Below, one piece after another: positions 24,201-32,664 of a stretch of 64,000 bases of DNA. The DNA lies in assembly GCA_030068145.1 (NCBI GenBank), contig JAPJBO010000277.1:185415-249414 (forward strand), written 5' to 3'. The notes below the pieces were generated by a model. The model made no database searches, was not told the DNA's origin, and saw only the letters and a program-made list of their open reading frames with translations. Both the position numbers and the translations under genes were made by a program. The DNA comes from Diplonema papillatum (Eukaryota > Euglenozoa > Diplonemea > Diplonemida > Diplonemidae). How positions within the stretch are numbered: the stretch's first letter is position 1; every line of letters starts with the position of its first letter.

Positions 24201-27200
24201 CTTGAGATTGAACGCGTGCTGCGACGTCGCGGTCTGCAGCAGCAGGAACCAGAGGCCGTCCACCGCGATGCCCGTGGTCGGCACCGTGTAGCACACGTTG
24301 TCGGCCACGATTCGGCACCCGGTCGCACCGCGGCCGCCGAAGGTGCCTTGGCAGATGGACATGGTCGGCGCCGTCGTCGAGCACGTGGACCCGAACTTGA
24401 GCTGCATCCCCGGGGTCAAGTTGTGCCCGAGGAGTCGCATCACAGCCCGCTCGCCGTACGGCAGCGACAGGTGGCTGCTCCCGTTGACCGTTAGAAGCTC
24501 AACGACCGTGAACGTGAAGTCGGTCTCGATCGTGAAGTCAGCCGGATACTCGCTGACCCCCGCGTACTCACTCAAGCACAAGTCCCAGCTCCGCACGGGC
24601 AGGGCACTCGCCGCAAGAGGGGTCACAAACTGCAGTTCCGTCCCATCGTCGGTATCCGAATTGTCGACGAATCTCCAAGGCACCGTCGACGCTATCCAAC
24701 TCGCGTTTGATTCCGACGTGTACTCGTAGTACGGCACGCCGGTGCAGTTGGGCATCGCCGCGAGCCGCATGTGGCTGTATAGACCGGTGCCGACGAGCTT
24801 GACGGTGGGCTGGGTGTTCTTTAAGACTTTGATGTCGCTGTATACGGGAATGACGGCGGCGTCGATCTCGACGGACGCGATCTTGATGAGGAAGGAGAAC
24901 CGCAGCCCGGTGTCTTTGAACAGGCCCCACGGGTTTGGCGACGCGCAGACCTTCAGGTTGACCGCGAAGCGCGCGCTCTGGCACTCGTAGATGAAGAGCA
25001 CGGCTCCAGGGGTGGGCACAGCGCTCGGCAGCGCCAGCAGGTCGCTGTAGCCGCCGGGGCCGAGGGCGTTCCGCCGGCACTGCGAGAGGACCGCGCTCTC
25101 GTCTGTCCCGGGGCCGGCGGCGCAGAAGGCCGCCGTCACGTGTTCGCCGCCGCAGAACCGGCGCACCGCCGAGCAGTCTCGCGCGAACGCAATTTGGTTG
25201 CCGATCTCGCCGTTCACGTACCGCAGGTTGTACACCTTCCCGTTGACTCCGTACGCCGCCTGCAGGTTCGTGAGCCCGCCGATCGTGTTCAGCGCCATCA
25301 CCGCGAACCGCCACGTCGTGTCGAGCCTGAAATCAGACCCGTTCACCGCCGCCGACATACAAACCCTGCTCAACCCCGTCGACGTCGGCCGCGACACCCA
25401 GCTATACGGAACATGAAACTCCGCCTCGTCATGCACCGCACTCACGTTCGACAAAAACCCGGGCTGCGAGACCCCGTCGAAAACGGCGAGGTTCGCCGTG
25501 CACGGTAGGCTGCTCGCAGGCGCCAGCGCCCAACGGAAGTGGTCCCACAGCCCTGTGCCGCGGAGGTGGACGACGGTCGGGTACCCGCTGTACAAATATA
25601 TCCGGCCGCCGGCCAGGATCGCTTCGGCCTCGTACTCGGCGGAGGTGAAGAAGGAGACGAATTCGGCTCGGTACCGGGTGGTCGTGTACCGGGAGTGGGC
25701 GTGCGGGTAGAGTGCAACGCAGACGAACGCGTCGGTCCGCCACGCCGCGCTCTGCTCGTACCGCAGGAGGATCCGAGCGCCGCCTGCGGCTGGCGTCGGC
25801 TCGACGAACGAAGGCGCGTGCTCCGCGGATTCGTCGCCCGTGCACTCCGCAAGCGGCCACTCATCGCCGGCGGCGGCGCCCACGCCGTCGCCGCCCTCGA
25901 ACTTGACGCGGACGTGCGCTTCGAGGTTTTCGGACGGGAGGTGCTGGTACCCCGTTGCGCCGTAGTACCAGCGGTACAGCGGGTGCTCTTCGAGCAGCGG
26001 CGCCTCGGTGTGGATCCCCTTCAGGAGGTACTGCGTCACCCGGAGCCCGGAATACACGCTGTACTCCACCGCGAGCTCCGGACCGACCAGGCTGAAGCAC
26101 AGGCTCCAGTTCGCGAAAGAAAGATCGCCGGCGGTGAACGACACCGCCGACACGCTGGAGACGTTCCCGGCGCGGGAATGCGGCGGGACGCCGCCGCTGG
26201 GCGGCCCTACCGTCACGCTAGAGACGCCGCCGAGTGCGATGGAATTCCCACCGCAGGTGGCATTGATCCCCACTGTGACCAACGGGGTCAAGCCTACGGC
26301 GACGAACTCTACGGTGTAGTTCAAGCCGTGCCCGCCGAGGAACCGGATGGTGTTGTTGTGTCCGTCCGCCAGCCACGGCTTCCCCTCCTCCGTGAACACG
26401 GGCGCGAGCACCTCTCCGTCGTGCCAGACCTCCTCGATTGCCATCTCCAAGCGCACCAGCACGGCGGCGCCGCCTAACGGGCCCAGGTCCCCGGAGAGCC
26501 GCAGCGGGTGGAAGAACCCGAACGACGTGTTCTCCGCCTTGACGCACAGCGTGAGCGATGCGTTCAACCCCTCGGTGCGCATGGTCTCCGGCGGGCCGAC
26601 GGCCGCGTCGAACACACCTTCGAACCCGGGCGCAGCGACGAGATCCATCGGCCGCTCGACGACCTCGGCGGGCGGGTTCAGCGGGTGGGCAACCGCGGAC
26701 GGTTCCGCGAAGAAGCGGTGCGTTTCCCCCGCGAGCCCCCAGCCAACCGGGTTGGTCAGGTTCCCGCAGAACGGCGTCGCAGAGAGGGCGAGGCGGAGCG
26801 TGGCTGACCCCGGGGCGCTGCCGAACAGCTTGAAGCCGGCGCCGTCGTCGGCGAATCCGAGGGGGAGCGTGTACGGCGGGCGCCCGGCGCGCGTGCTGCC
26901 GTTGAACGCGAGATCCGACCCGAAGGGGCCGACCATGTCCCAGAACTGGTACGTGTCGAGGAACACCTTGCTGTCCGTGGTGAAATCCACCCACGGCGGG
27001 TCGACGGTAGGTGTCAACGTCTCGGTAGCGCTGTCGTTCCCGGCGGCGGTGAGGGTCGCCGTCGGTTCGTCGACGTGCTTCACCTCCAAGCAGAACGTCA
27101 GACCGGCCCGCGGGGACACAAAGTAGGGGTCCATCGGGACGTGGAACTCCGCTGTCGACCCATCCGGCGCCACAGCGGCCACGGCCAGCGGCGTGTGCAC

Positions 27201-27749
27201 ACCGTAAAACCTGAGCGGGTTGCCATAGTCCCCAACTGGGGGTGCGCTCGGTTGAGGCTCGCTCCGTGTGAACGTGTCGGTGGCGGTTCCGGTGAGCGTG
27301 CGGGTTTCTGACGGGGTTTGCGTGTGCGTCAGCGTCAGGGTCGGCGTGGGCGTGGCCTGGGGGGGCCCTGGGGAGGGTAGCGAGGGTGCGAATTCGGCGG
27401 ATTGGTTCTGCCAAGTAGTGGGCTCCCAGGTGTCGTTGCGGTTCATGTTGTACATCTCCGAGCACTGCGTCTCGTTCGCCTGCTGCAGCGTCAGCCGCAT
27501 GCCGTCGAAAAACCCGGTTCCCACGAACACGACGCGGACGTGGTCCCCCAGCCACCGCGGGCTGGTCGGAATGCTCATCGTGTCGTACGGGTACAGCGTC
27601 GGAAACACACCGTCCGGGCTCTCCACCCGCACCACAGACCCGCCTGAGCCCCTGTCCGGCAAGTTCATCGGGCCAATCTCGTGGCAGCCGGCGCGAGCGA
27701 AACAGAGCGCGCAGACTGCGGCGACCGCCGAGCTGCGGCTGCGCGGCAT
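12272..27749 (-). CDS. Giant REJ/GPS polycystin-like membrane protein (two exons)
   Basis: Join of 19212-27749 (2846 codons) and 12272-16639 (1456 codons with stop), 4301 residues. The donor reads CAG|GTGTGG and the acceptor GCAG|GTGCGC, phase 0. The ATG at 27749 opens a signal peptide (hydrophobic to about residue 23). About ten Ig-like IPT/TIG-type modules follow, each with a G-x-G-[LFY]...[RK]-hydrophobic...Cys signature (e.g. GTGFFDGMRL ~78, GTGLYSHMRL ~993, GKGFFDHHRV ~1522). Next are an EGF-like module (CSGNGVCVSAYGLCTCDDG, ~1800-1830) and an REJ region (~1930-2850, opening GPCDGVTLDASLS). A Cys-rich GPS autoproteolysis motif (CNCTHLTDF, ~3085) comes after the intron. Predicted membrane segments lie at ~3134, 3250, 3285, 4207 and 4237. 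Between them is a ~900-residue acidic, partly coiled-coil cytoplasmic loop. REJ plus GPS is diagnostic of the polycystin-1/PKDREJ family; I see no PLAT domain. Surface sensing or gamete adhesion is inference. Confidence 0.85.
16786..17085 (+). repeat. Dispersed repeat family 6, copy 1
   Basis: Starts with (GA)n and then GTGCAGGGACCATCTCTCCG, continuing through GGCGGGCGCAAGTCG and TGGCGGCGGCTAGC. It is related to 44130-44525, where an internal ~119-bp segment is duplicated. No protein recognised. Confidence 0.65.
17175..17307. repeat. (AACAC)n pentanucleotide microsatellite
   Basis: About 26 uninterrupted AACAC units. All frames stay open because no stop codon is contained, which creates spurious poly-QHNTT or CCVVL reading frames; these are not genes. 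Confidence 0.95.
17384..17890 (+). repeat. Head-to-tail SINE-like dimer (families 1 and 2)
   Basis: Family 1 (17384-17605) runs without a spacer into family 2 (17603-17890) through GGTGCTTCAAAATACTCGAC. Family 2 starts AAATACTCGACGTAGCTGC and ends GGCGCTTATGCAAAAAAAAA. The two families share both 5' ends and ~45 bp at the 3' end (ATAAGC-CC-GCTT-AGGAAAT on the complement) but differ internally, so they are sister families. Confidence 0.75.
18213..18456 (-). repeat. SINE-like family 1, full copy
   Basis: Complete copy with an A-tract at the 18213 end and AAATACTCGAGGGACTGCC at 18456. It lies in the same sense as the surrounding minus-strand gene, inside its intron. Confidence 0.8.
18552..18852 (-). 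repeat. SINE-like family 2, full copy, inverted to the one at 17603
   Basis: About 300 bp, inverted relative to 17603-17890 and highly similar to it. The intron RNA could fold into a ~290-bp imperfect duplex with a ~660-base loop. The shared core includes GATTTGTCGTGTAGGGG and CCGTGTGTTGTTTTCTC. Confidence 0.8.
19030..19195 (+). repeat. SINE-like family 3 at the splice donor
   Basis: Family 3 ends TCAAGCGAACTGTAACTCT plus a 10-base A-tail, antisense to the host gene, and its tail lies ~20 bases from the donor at 19211. Other copies or fragments: 7195-7262, 7512-7573, 10833-10960, 27817-27940, 33005-33075, 33393-33460, 35682-35800, 37430-37535 (all minus) and 54270-54345 (plus). Confidence 0.75.
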
Positions 27750-28477
27750 ATCGGCATGTCCCTTCCTCGTTCTCTCCCGCGTGTGTCAACCGGTTCGACC
27801 GTCTCCTAACCGTTTTGTGGAGTTAAGAATCGCTTTGAGATTCCGGGGTTTTAGGGTCTCCACCTGACCGTTGTGAAATGGGTTCTCTTAGAGCAAGTAA
27901 GGGCTATGTGGGTGTGGGTTGTTTTTTTTGGTGTACACAGGTATAGGACCTTTCTGCTCGAGACCGTCCATGTTCGAGGGACAGTCATCAATGATGCAAG
28001 GTCGATCGTCAAGGACGATCCCGATCCAATGCGTACACACTAGCTTCGGGGCATCGGATACGAGGGCCTCTCTGCTCCTGGGCTATACAAGGCACGCAGT
28101 CGGTCCTGACTGCTGACAGTAACGGCCTCCGGACCACCTTCATCGCCTTCTTCCGGCACCTGCCGTTCCGCACGAGAAGAAATGCGATGGAAGAGAAAAC
28201 GAGAAACGGACACAAAAAAAAAGACAAAAAGCAGAAGCAGAAACGGACAAAAAAAAAACAACAGGCTTCCGTTCTTTTGCGCGGGGGGGGGAGGGATGAC
28301 CCGCATGTCTTGCTGGGTCCAGCTGGTCGTCTTTCTTCTCTTCCCCCTCGTTGCGGCTTGCGTCAGACTGGCCCACCGGGGTGGAGTTGGTTCCTTCTCG
28401 GCAGAGTCTCTACCGTCCGGAGATTGCATGGGTTTTAAATGAGGGGCAATTTTTTTCTTTCTATCCCCCGGAGACAG
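27750..28477. other. Region upstream of the polycystin-like gene
   Basis: Holds a family 3 SINE-like copy (27817-27940, minus) beginning ~68 bases upstream of the ATG. No TATA-like promoter is obvious. A-rich stretches at 28190-28265 (tracts of 8-9 A) produce spurious Lys-rich reading frames. No gene seen. Confidence 0.5.
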
Positions 28478-29350
28478 GGGTACCAGGGAAAGCCTGCTAC
28501 ACGGGAGCCGAGCTTCACGTGTTCGGCGGTACTGCAGAGCCACGGGCCTACGGGTCAAGTGGCTACCGATTTCCCAAACTAAAGCATCAAGGCTTAGCGC
28601 ACCTTGGGGCTTGGCGCTCGAGCTGAACACAAGCTCGTCGAGACGGTCAGCCGCAGGGCAGAGCGGACGGGGTGGTGGCACTGTGCTGCCTCCGACTCAA
28701 GCTTTGCAAGCTGTGCTTGACCGTCACGTTCCTGAAGCAGGAGCGGCGTTTTTCTTTTTTCTTTTTCTTCTTCTTCTTCTATCCCCCGGCGCGGTACCAG
28801 GGGAAGCCTGCTACACACGGGAGCCGAGCTTCACGTGTTCGGCGGTACTGCAGAGCCACAGGCCTACGGGTCAAGCGGCTACCACTTTCCCAAACTAAAG
28901 CATCAAGCGTGGCACACCTTGGGGCTGGCGCTGAACACAAGCTCGTCGACACGGTTGGCCACAGGGTACTGTGCTGCCTCCGACTCAAGCTTTGCAAGCT
29001 GCGGTTGATCGTCACGTTCCTGGACCAGGAGCGGCCTTTTTCTTTTTTTCTTTTCTTTATTCTTTCTTTCCGAACCAGGTACCAGGGAAAGCCTGCTACA
29101 CGGGAGCCAAGCTTCACGTGTTCGGCGGTACTGCAGAGCCACGGACCTACGGGTCAAGTGGCTACCAATTTCCCAAACTAAAGCATCAAGGCTTGGCGAC
29201 CTTGGGGCTTGGCGCTCGCGCTGAACACAAGCTCGTCGAGACGGTTAGCCGCAGGGCAGAGCGGACGGGGTTGTGACACTGTGCTGCCTCCGACTCAAGC
29301 TTTGCAAGCTGCGGTTGATCGTCACGTTCCTGGACCAGGAGCGGCCTTTT
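28478..29350. repeat. Three tandem copies of repeat family 4
   Basis: Units at about 28478-28754, 28793-29041 and 29076-29350. Each starts with ACCAGGGAAAGCCTGCTACAC (written here without its first base: CCAGGGAAAGCCTGCTACAC). Each passes through TTCACGTGTTCGGCGGTACT and GAACACAAGCTCGTCGA and ends CGTTCCTGGACCAGGAGCGG before a T-rich tract. A fourth copy lies at 40148-40400 and a partial one at 11510-11610. The open reading frames across them are not protein-like. Confidence 0.85.
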
Positions 29351-29547
29351 TATTTCCGTTTTATTTTCCTTTCTCTCCGGCGCGTTGCGTACGAGGAATG
29401 AACTGAAAAAGACAACACAACAGAACACCCCCGTGTATTGAGGGGGAAAGGGGCTATGGGAAACGGTGGGATAGATACGAGACGGATGGCCCGGTTTGCT
29501 ATGAGGCCTTTGTTACCCCGAGGGTTTGAGGCCGTTTTGGGCCATGT

Positions 29548-29660
29548 GACTAGATAAAACCTCTAGTCATGTGACTAGATAAACTTCTAGCCATATGACT
29601 AGATGAACCTCTAGCCGGTGACCGTGTGACTAGATAAACCTCTAGCCCGACAAACCTAAA
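29548..29660. repeat. Short minisatellite, ~26-bp unit
   Basis: Four diverged units built on GTGACTAGATAAACCTCTAG. Nothing else recognised around it. Confidence 0.8.
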
Positions 29661-30100
29661 ACGAGCCTTCATCTTGGGTGCATAACGCTAGGAGATTGGT
29701 GCTGCAAGATGCAACAGACGACGACGAACGTGCATCCGACGACAAGTCGGAGAACGACCGAGAGGCTAGGACACGGGCAGTGTTTCCGCGACCACAAAAA
29801 CAATGGACACGGGCAAGGACAAGCGCCGTAGGCTTCACTGCACGCCTGGGGTTCACTTGTCGAGGGAAGGTAGGCAGGCGGGCGTATCACACAAAAGGAG
29901 CACACGACCGTTAGAAGGCAGGGTGGGTAAGCTGGCGGAAGCCGTGTCGGCGAAAGCCGCTCAGATGGTGCCGTTTTAGGCCACCGGAGAACAACAAAGC
30001 CCGCCTGGAGAACGTCTTGATCTAGCGAGTGACGAGCGCGTGCCGCTTTGACGGTGCACCCCGGACTTCAGCAGCCGTGTACTAAGTCAATGCGGGAGTG
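29661..30100. other. Intergenic, no recognised content
   Basis: Neither strand gives a reading frame longer than about 80 codons with protein-like composition. No repeat shared with the rest of the window was noticed. Confidence 0.4.
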
Positions 30101-30107
30101 AAAAAGC

Positions 30108-30500
30108 GCGGGAGTGGCCACTCCCGCATTGCGGGAGTGCCACTCCCGCATTGAGGGGGTCCCACTCCCGCATTGAGGGGGTCCCACTCCCGCATTGAGG
30201 GGGTCCCACTCCGCATTGAGGGGGTCCCACTCCCGCATTGAGGGGGTCCCACTCCCGCATTGAGGGGGTCCCACTCCCGCATTGAGGGGGTCCCACTCCC
30301 GCATTGAGGGGGTCCCACTCCCGCATTGAGGGGGTCCCACTCCCGCATTGAGGGGGTCCCACTCCCGCATTGAGGGGGTCCCACTCCCGCATTGAGGGGG
30401 TCCCACTCCCGCATTGAGGGGGTCCCACTCCCGCATTGAGGGGGTCCCACTCCCGCATTGAGGGGGTCCCACTCCCGCATTGAGGGGGTCCCACTCCCGC
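30108..30500. repeat. 22-bp minisatellite, about 17 units
   Basis: Near-perfect 22-bp unit containing CCCACTCCCGCATTGAGGGG, with one unit short by one base near 30211. Because 22 is not a multiple of three and the unit lacks stops on the minus strand, all three minus frames read through with a 22-residue period. Reading frames such as 30082-30531 are an artefact of this. Confidence 0.95.
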
Positions 30501-30684
30501 GAGCTCGCACGGAAAAGGTCAAAGCATGCAAATTTGCGAGTCATTGAAGAGGTTCTGAGAGCTCTGGGTACCCGTTTTCTCAAGTCATTGACCGGATTCA
30601 TCCAAACAAGCCCTCCCAGGAATTCAAAGCTCAGACAAACGACGTTTTTTCGAGGGTCGGAACTTCGGGACACAAGCCCCCCAT

Positions 30685-30860
30685 TGAGGGGGTCCCTTGA
30701 GGGAGTGCCACTCCCACATTGAGGGAGTGCCACTCCCACATTGAGGAAGTGCCACTCCCACATTGAGGGAGTGCCACTCCCACATTGAGGGAGTGCCACT
30801 CCCGGATTGAGGAAGTGAGGCCGACCGCACAACCGACCGCAAAACCACTCCCGCAATCCG
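30685..30860. repeat. Diverged 22-bp minisatellite relative
   Basis: Six or so units with GGGAGTGCCACTCCCACATTGA-type sequence (core GTGCCACTCCCACATTGA), homologous to the 30108-30500 array but with A replacing G at a fixed position. About 190 bp of unique sequence separates the two arrays. Confidence 0.9.
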
Positions 30861-30885
30861 AAGTGGGAGTCCGGGGTGTATGCAC

Positions 30886-31064
30886 TGAGCCGGTCCGTCC
30901 CTATCTCTTGAACATCATCGAAGTGCCTGCCGCTGTTTCTCGCAGTGAATCACGGTCCACCACGGTCTATCAGGTCCATCCCTAGACCCTAGAGCTGCAT
31001 AGAATTGCCGGGTGCTGTATTCTTCGGTCTATCACGGTCTATCAAGAGGGGATGGACCGGCTCA
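30886..31064 (-). mobile_element. TGAGCCGGTCC MITE, copy 2 (inverted)
   Basis: Ends TGAGCCGGTCC and GGACCGGCTCA, 179 bp, inverted relative to the copy at 12045. No 5-bp duplication is present; GTATGCAC and GTATACAC flank it with one mismatch, which may be chance or a decayed target duplication. Confidence 0.8.
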
Positions 31065-31431
31065 GTATACACTCTGTAGGTAGCACGACCCACTTGTAAC
31101 GTGGTGTCAGTAGCGGCGGCAGAGAGAGAGAGAAGGGAGATCGACGAAGTTGCTGGGCCGGTGTGCATGCAAAGCTCGACAATTCGCGCGTCTTGCCGAA
31201 AGGCTAAGACCGCAAGCAAACCGTCCCGTTTCCTTTACCCGTTTCCGTTTCCATACTTTCAGGGTGACGGCGTTTCCTCTGGAGGTAAGCGGCAGCTGCA
31301 GGTGAAATTGCGGGACTAAGAAGACGTTTCCGTTTCTGTTTGCACGTTTCATGTTTTGTTTCAGAACAGAAAGCGGATGGAAACGCGTTTACTTGCCATC
31401 TCAGCCGCAAGGAACGTGCTTGGGACGATAA

Positions 31432-31950
31432 GTGCTCAAACACGCACTGGTCCTGTCTGCGCAGTGTTTCGTTTAAGCGTTTCCCTATAAGCCACGGACA
31501 TACAGACGAACCATCATCAGCGCAGAACCTGAGTGTCTGCTCTGGTTTGTCAGGCGGCTGTTCGTAGGACCACCCGTGCTACCAGACCTCAGGCGAATCC
31601 GTCACGGGGAGGAGGCCCGCCCGTTTCTGAGCAATTTGTTCTTCGCTTACACCACCGTGTGTTGTTTTCTCACTCAGGACTTTCGACCTGTTGTGCTTGT
31701 GTGATTTGTCGTGTAGGGGTAGACCCACATGACCTCACGTCCGTTCAAACACGTGGTTCGGTAGTTACAGCACTTGGGATCCCTTCGGTTCTTTGTCTGG
31801 CAGCAATCGTCGAGCATTTCCTTCCAAGCTGGCGCTCATGCAAAACACTCAGGGCCCCCGCCCTGCTTGTGACTGCGACTCGCTAGGCAGCACTGACTTG
31901 TCGTCTTTTTACGGGTGGCGATCTGCGAAGTAAACTCCGCAGAGCACAGT
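31432..31950 (+). repeat. Dispersed repeat family 5, copy with SINE insertion
   Basis: Matches 5795-6118 on both sides of a 220-bp insertion. The sequence before it (31080-31430) contains GTTTCC-type repeats and no recognised gene. Confidence 0.75.
31628..31848 (+). repeat. 5'-truncated SINE-like family 2 insertion
   Basis: Begins inside family 2 (TTGTTCTTCGCTTACACC, corresponding to about 17688) and ends GGCGCTCATGCAAAA. It interrupts repeat family 5 between CTGAGCAAT and ACTCAGGGC. A 5' truncation with an intact A-tailed 3' end is what target-primed reverse transcription leaves. Confidence 0.8.
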
Positions 31951-31989
31951 GGTCTGTCTCATCTCAGCTGTAAGGGGGAGGGCCAATCC

Positions 31990-32664
31990 TACTGTTCTGT
32001 ACATTGCCGAGAGCGTACATGCTGTTCACACTGGGACCCCCAGCACGGCTGCGTAGTTCTCTTCGAAGGCTGGCGTCTCTTGCAACGGGCCGTATCGCAA
32101 TAGGCCTCCTGCGGGTTTAGGTCCGGGCTCGGATTGAAGGTGCTGTGAGTGGCGTACTCGGGAGGGACACGCTCACACTGGGACCCCCAGCACGGCTGCG
32201 TAGTTCTCTTCGAAGACTGGTGTCGCTAACCGCTATAGGCCTCCTGCGGATGTAGGTCCGGGCTCGGATTGAAGGTGCTGTGAGTGGCGTACTCGGGAGG
32301 GACACGCTCACACTGGGACCCCCAGCACGGCTGCGTAGTTCTCTTCGAAGACTGGTGTCTCTTGCATCGGGCCGTACCGCTAACCGCAATAGGCCTTCAA
32401 GGCTAAAAGCCAGCGGAATTGTCGGTGCGGGTTTAGGTCCGGGCTCGGATTGAAGGTGCTGTGAGTGGCGTACTCGGGAGGGACACGCTCACACTGGGAC
32501 CCCCAGCACGGCTGCGTAGTTCTCTTCGAAGACTGGTGTCTCTTGCATCGGGCCGTACCGCTAACCGCAATAGGCCTCCTAGGCTAAAAGCCAGCGGAAT
32601 TGTCGGTGCGGGTTTAGGTCCGGGCTAAGATTGAAGGTGTGTGGCGCACTCGGGAGGGACACGC
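31990..32664 (-). repeat. Tandem copies of the RMC1 3' end
   Basis: The last codons of RMC1 with the stop and ~100 bp of 3' flank (marker GGCTGCGTAGTTCTCTTCGA on the plus strand) occur again at about 32047, 32190, 32332 and 32509, in addition to the authentic 32683. Unit spacing is 142-177 bp. Each copy still encodes FEENYAAVLGVPV-stop. Unit-specific insertions (AAAAGCCAGCGGAATTGTC) mark two subtypes. Confidence 0.85.

Noticed and set aside
30068..30856. 262-codon minus ORF and its neighbours over the 22-bp minisatellite
   Set aside because: Open only because the repeat unit has no stop; the periodic protein occurs in all three frames.
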